NCBI GenBank assembly: GCA_964558505.1
Contig: CAZLEI010000030.1
Location: forward strand, 1-16,286
Direction of reading: 5' to 3'
Source: CAYMPW01 sp964558505
GTDB lineage: Archaea; Thermoplasmatota; Thermoplasmata; Methanomassiliicoccales; Methanomethylophilaceae
Length of the DNA stretch: 16,286 bases
Below, in pieces: positions 14,304-16,286 of this stretch. The notes beneath the pieces are model-generated. The model was not told the DNA's origin. It worked only from the letters and a program-made list of their open reading frames with translations, and searched no databases. The first letter of the stretch is position 1; each line of letters starts with the position of its first letter. The position numbers were made by a program, and so were the translations under genes.

Positions 14304-14638
14304 AATACTCGGGTCCCATGACGTTCCGCGGGAATCCGACCGCACGGGACGAAAGGGGCAGTGCCTCTCCGCTTGGGCAGATGACCGTCCGTCTTGCGGC
14401 AGACATGCGGTCCCGTGGCCAAAATGTATCTCCGCGCTGAGGCCGTGCGACGGCCCCTGATGGATGTGAACGGCGGAGGCAGCAGGCATGCAGGACACGG
14501 AACGGATACCACCCGTGGAAGACTGCTGTCGGATGCGGACGCTTGCACGTTCCCGCAGACTTCGCCAGGGTTCCTACCCCTGTGCATCAGATGCAACCAG
14601 GCGCCCATTCCCGGAGACCTGTGCCTTCGTGATCTGGC
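14304..14638 (+). other. Gene-free stretch with candidate structured RNA
   Basis: No convincing protein frame lies between the Sm-like promoter and scpB. The plus strand can form a non-crossing series of helices. CACGGGAC/GTCCCGTG (14343-14350/14410-14417, perfect) encloses AGGGGC/GCCTCT and CCGC/GCGG hairpins. CTCCGC/GCGGAG (14430-14435/14473-14478) encloses GGCCGT/ACGGCC (14441-14446/14450-14455). CAGCAG/CTGCTG (14480-14485/14523-14528) encloses CACGG/CCGTG. Then come TGCGGACG/CGT..CCGCA (14534-14557), CAGGG/CCCTG (14566-14582) and TGCAT/ATGCA (14583-14595). Wobble pairs in these helices are G-T on the plus strand, which favours plus-strand RNA. I do not see RNase P, SRP or 5S signatures. 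Some helices will be chance in GC-rich DNA. Confidence 0.35.
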
Positions 14639-15139
14639 TCAGTGGTTCGACGACCTTTCCCCGATCCACTTGCGGATGTCCTCTTTCTTCGTGCTGCCGA
14701 TGCCGAAGTACTCGGAGAACTTGTGGGTGGTCGTCAGTTCCAGGGTCTGCCCCGACTGCTTGCCCGAGACGAATCCCATCTCCATCAGCGTGCGGACATC
14801 GTCGTACGTCCTGGCACCGCGGGTCCGGAACAGCTCCGACTGCAGCACGGGCTGGTTGTACGCGATGGTGCTCAGGGTCTTCTGGAGCCCGGCCGCCATC
14901 TCCGCGTTGCCGAACTGCCCGGCGAAGTCCGTGTACTCCGGACGGAGCATCATGCGGTACTGCTGCCCGATCTTTGCGATCATCAGCGCGGAATCCCGGG
15001 CATCGTACTCGCGGAGGAGATCGAAGACGGCCTGGCGGACGTCCTCCGCCGCCATGCCCGTCCTGTCCGCGATCCCCCTGATCGTGAGGCCCTCGGCGCT
15101 GGAGTACAGCGCGGCCTCCACAGCGCCCTTCGTGTCCAT
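14639..15139 (-). CDS. scpB: Segregation and condensation protein B
   Basis: This 166-residue winged-helix protein is the ScpB subunit of the SMC-ScpAB condensin complex. It binds ScpA as a dimer and helps organise and segregate the chromosome. It starts MDTKGAVEAALYSSAEGLTIRGIAD, the usual ScpB opening helix and first winged helix. The second winged-helix part includes LSTIAYNQPVLQSELFRTRGARTYDDVRTLMEMGFV, which matches the family pattern (IAY.QPI...E....RG......V..L...G.I). The start at 15139 is supported by GAGGTGATC just upstream and by homology; the longer open frame upstream overlaps scpA and is not protein-like. It lies 4 bases after scpA, and the gene-free structured stretch follows. 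Confidence 0.92.
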   Translation of the reverse strand: MDTKGAVEAALYSSAEGLTIRGIADRTGMAAEDVRQAVFDLLREYDARDSALMIAKIGQQYRMMLRPEYTDFAGQFGNAEMAAGLQKTLSTIAYNQPVLQSELFRTRGARTYDDVRTLMEMGFVSGKQSGQTLELTTTHKFSEYFGIGSTKKEDIRKWIGERSSNH

Positions 15140-15143
15140 GGGA

Positions 15144-16022
15144 TCACCTCGCCGAGACCGGCTGTTCGGGCGACCCGTCCTCGACGGTTCCGGACATCCA
15201 GTCGACCTTGATCTCCACGAATATCTCCCCGTAGGGCAGCACATCCTGCCAGACTGCGAGCCTGCCGTCCCTCACCAGGTGGAGGACGGAGACGAACACG
15301 CGGATGTTCTCCATTATATCATCAGTGTACAGATCCGTTATCGTAATGGCACCGGTACCGATCTTCTCGATCTTGTTCCAGACGGAATCGACGACCTTCT
15401 CGTCGTCCTCGTCATGGGCCTTGTTGTCGAACCTCTTGGGCTCCGCCGCCTTGATGGCCGCCCTGACGCGCTCCCGCTCCTCTGCCACCGCGACCTCCGC
15501 CCTGGCATCCTCGAAGGCGTCCAGGAGCTCGATCATCGTGACGGGGCGTGTGGGCTCCCTGCGGAACGCTTCCCTCAGTTCCAGATCCGGGACGAAGAGC
15601 TTCTCCGGCTCCTCTCCGAACTCGTCGAACTCGAAGATCTCGTCGACCTGCTCCTCCGGCTCTTCCGAGCGGAGCAGCGTGCGGTCGCTCTGCATCCTGA
15701 GCACCCTCCATGCCATGAGCACGAGCTTCCCGGCGACGATCATGTCGAAGGTGTTCTCGCGGACCTTGGCACTGTACTGGCGCACGAACTCGCGGAGGTC
15801 GATCTCCCACGGGTCCATGCCGTTCTCGAACACCAGGCTGAAGACGGACCTTATCGCCTCGTCCACGGGGTCTGACATCCTCTCTCCGCACTGGTTCTCT
15901 TTCAGTATGTCGAGGTAGTTGTCTATCCTCTCCGTGCCGGTCTGATCGTCGATCAGCGCCTTGTGGAAGAGGAGATGCTGCTCCAAATCGTTCACAGATA
16001 ATGCGTTCCCATCCATTTTCAT
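15144..16022 (-). CDS. scpA: Segregation and condensation protein A (kleisin)
   Basis: This 292-residue kleisin should bridge the SMC heads. The N-terminal half has DPVDEAIRSVFSLVFENGMDPWEIDLREFVRQYSAKVRE, matching the ScpA pattern in which the protein binds the SMC neck (DPWDIDL..F...Y). Next is a helical KLVLMAWRVLRMQSDRTLL segment, an acidic linker (about 118-145), and a C-terminal winged helix with VFVSVLHLVRDGRLAVWQDVLPYGEIFVEI. The ATG at 16022 overlaps the smc stop as ATGA, so translation is probably coupled. ATG at 16016 is an alternative start. It is transcribed with smc and scpB. Confidence 0.92.
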   Translation of the reverse strand: MKMDGNALSVNDLEQHLLFHKALIDDQTGTERIDNYLDILKENQCGERMSDPVDEAIRSVFSLVFENGMDPWEIDLREFVRQYSAKVRENTFDMIVAGKLVLMAWRVLRMQSDRTLLRSEEPEEQVDEIFEFDEFGEEPEKLFVPDLELREAFRREPTRPVTMIELLDAFEDARAEVAVAEERERVRAAIKAAEPKRFDNKAHDEDDEKVVDSVWNKIEKIGTGAITITDLYTDDIMENIRVFVSVLHLVRDGRLAVWQDVLPYGEIFVEIKVDWMSGTVEDGSPEQPVSAR

Positions 16023-16286
16023 CCCATCCTGTCCTCTTCGGACTCCTTCTGCTTCTTCAGGGCCTCGGCCTCGTACTTCGAGACCTCCTCCAGGTTCGGC
16101 TGCATGATCACCTTGCTGATGCCCGAGGGCTGCCTGGTGACGCCGATGAGGTGATCCGCCAATGCCAGCGTGACCTTCCTCAGCGATACTTGTATGAACT
16201 GTGTGGCTGCGGAGCTCTTCTTGACCCTCTGGGCCACCATCTCCGCGTTGACGGCGTCCAGGAACATGTCCACCTCGTCCAGAACG
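16019..16286 (-). CDS. smc: Chromosome segregation ATPase SMC, C-terminal end (partial)
   Basis: This frame runs off the window edge, so only the last 88 or so residues are visible. They begin inside Walker B (VLDEVDMFLDAVN), followed by the D-loop/H-loop region (TQFIQVSLRKVTLALADHLIGVT) and GISKVIMQPN. These place it at the C-terminal head of a canonical SMC. A short lysine- and glutamate-rich tail ends the protein. The stop overlaps the scpA start. SMC, ScpA and ScpB together form the prokaryotic condensin that loads on and extrudes chromosomal DNA. Confidence 0.93.
   Translation of the reverse strand, partial: VLDEVDMFLDAVNAEMVAQRVKKSSAATQFIQVSLRKVTLALADHLIGVTRQPSGISKVIMQPNLEEVSKYEAEALKKQKESEEDRMG

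Noticed and set aside
14268..14498. N-terminal extension of the Sm-like protein to 149 residues
   Set aside because: The extra residues are not Sm-like, and the TATA-like box at 14295-14303 lies inside them. A short leader and start at 14267 fit better.
14304..14638. RNase P, SRP or 5S RNA in the gene-free stretch
   Set aside because: The conserved RNase P core (such as ACAGAA and GAGGAAAGTC), the SRP GGAA/AGCAG loop pair and the 5S consensus were not found on either strand. A weak resemblance near 14470-14490 to SRP helix 8 lacks the GNRA-type tip.
14394..15875. A 493-codon plus-strand open frame over scpB and scpA
   Set aside because: It is antisense to two recognisable condensin genes and has no family motif of its own. 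Long antisense frames are common in GC-rich DNA.

Overview
The window is chromosomal DNA from an archaeon. It encodes NOP5 (C/D-box RNP scaffold), aIF5A with its KPGKHG hypusine-type loop, an Sm-like protein, the archaeal-type riboflavin-pathway reductase and RtcA. Several genes have a TATA-like box about 26-28 bases before the start codon, as expected for leaderless or nearly leaderless archaeal transcripts. Shine-Dalgarno motifs of the GGAGG/GGTGATC type precede internal genes of operons. The GC-rich composition and the pair of HTH regulators with a V4R-like C-terminal half suggest a Thermoplasmata-related methanogen lineage (Methanomassiliicoccales-like). That placement is an inference, not something the sequence proves. 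No mobile element, phage gene, CRISPR array or rRNA was seen.

Layout. (1) 57-128: tRNA-Gly(CCC). (2) 240-1891 (+): rtcA and an archaeal riboflavin-pathway reductase, coupled by an ATGA overlap. (3) 1884-3499 (-): two paralogous winged-helix regulators, each apparently with its own promoter. (4) 3616-6319 (+): mtnA, a class II aldolase and nop5, tightly packed. MtnA plus the aldolase form a plausible salvage route for methylthioribose or 5-deoxyribose phosphate. (5) 6320-7868 (+): an intergenic region with hairpins, two TATA-like elements and a possible 24-codon leader ORF, followed by aIF5A and an agmatinase-family gene. That pair fits an agmatine-dependent route to deoxyhypusine. (6) 14267-7869 (-): an Sm-like gene, then a tightly overlapping run of a fused two-domain ABC permease, two different ABC ATPases, a PhoU-like (DUF47) protein and a phosphohexomutase with an unusual charged tail. 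(7) 14304-14638: a gene-free stretch whose plus strand can form an ordered series of helices, a candidate unassigned structured RNA. (8) 16286-14639 (-): the end of smc, scpA and scpB, the chromosome condensation complex.

Most of the window is core housekeeping. The parts most worth a second look are the aIF5A leader and its agmatinase partner, the mtnA-aldolase pair, the ABC transporter without a binding protein but with a PhoU-like partner, the paired regulators, the tail on the phosphohexomutase, and the structured gap beside the Sm-like gene.
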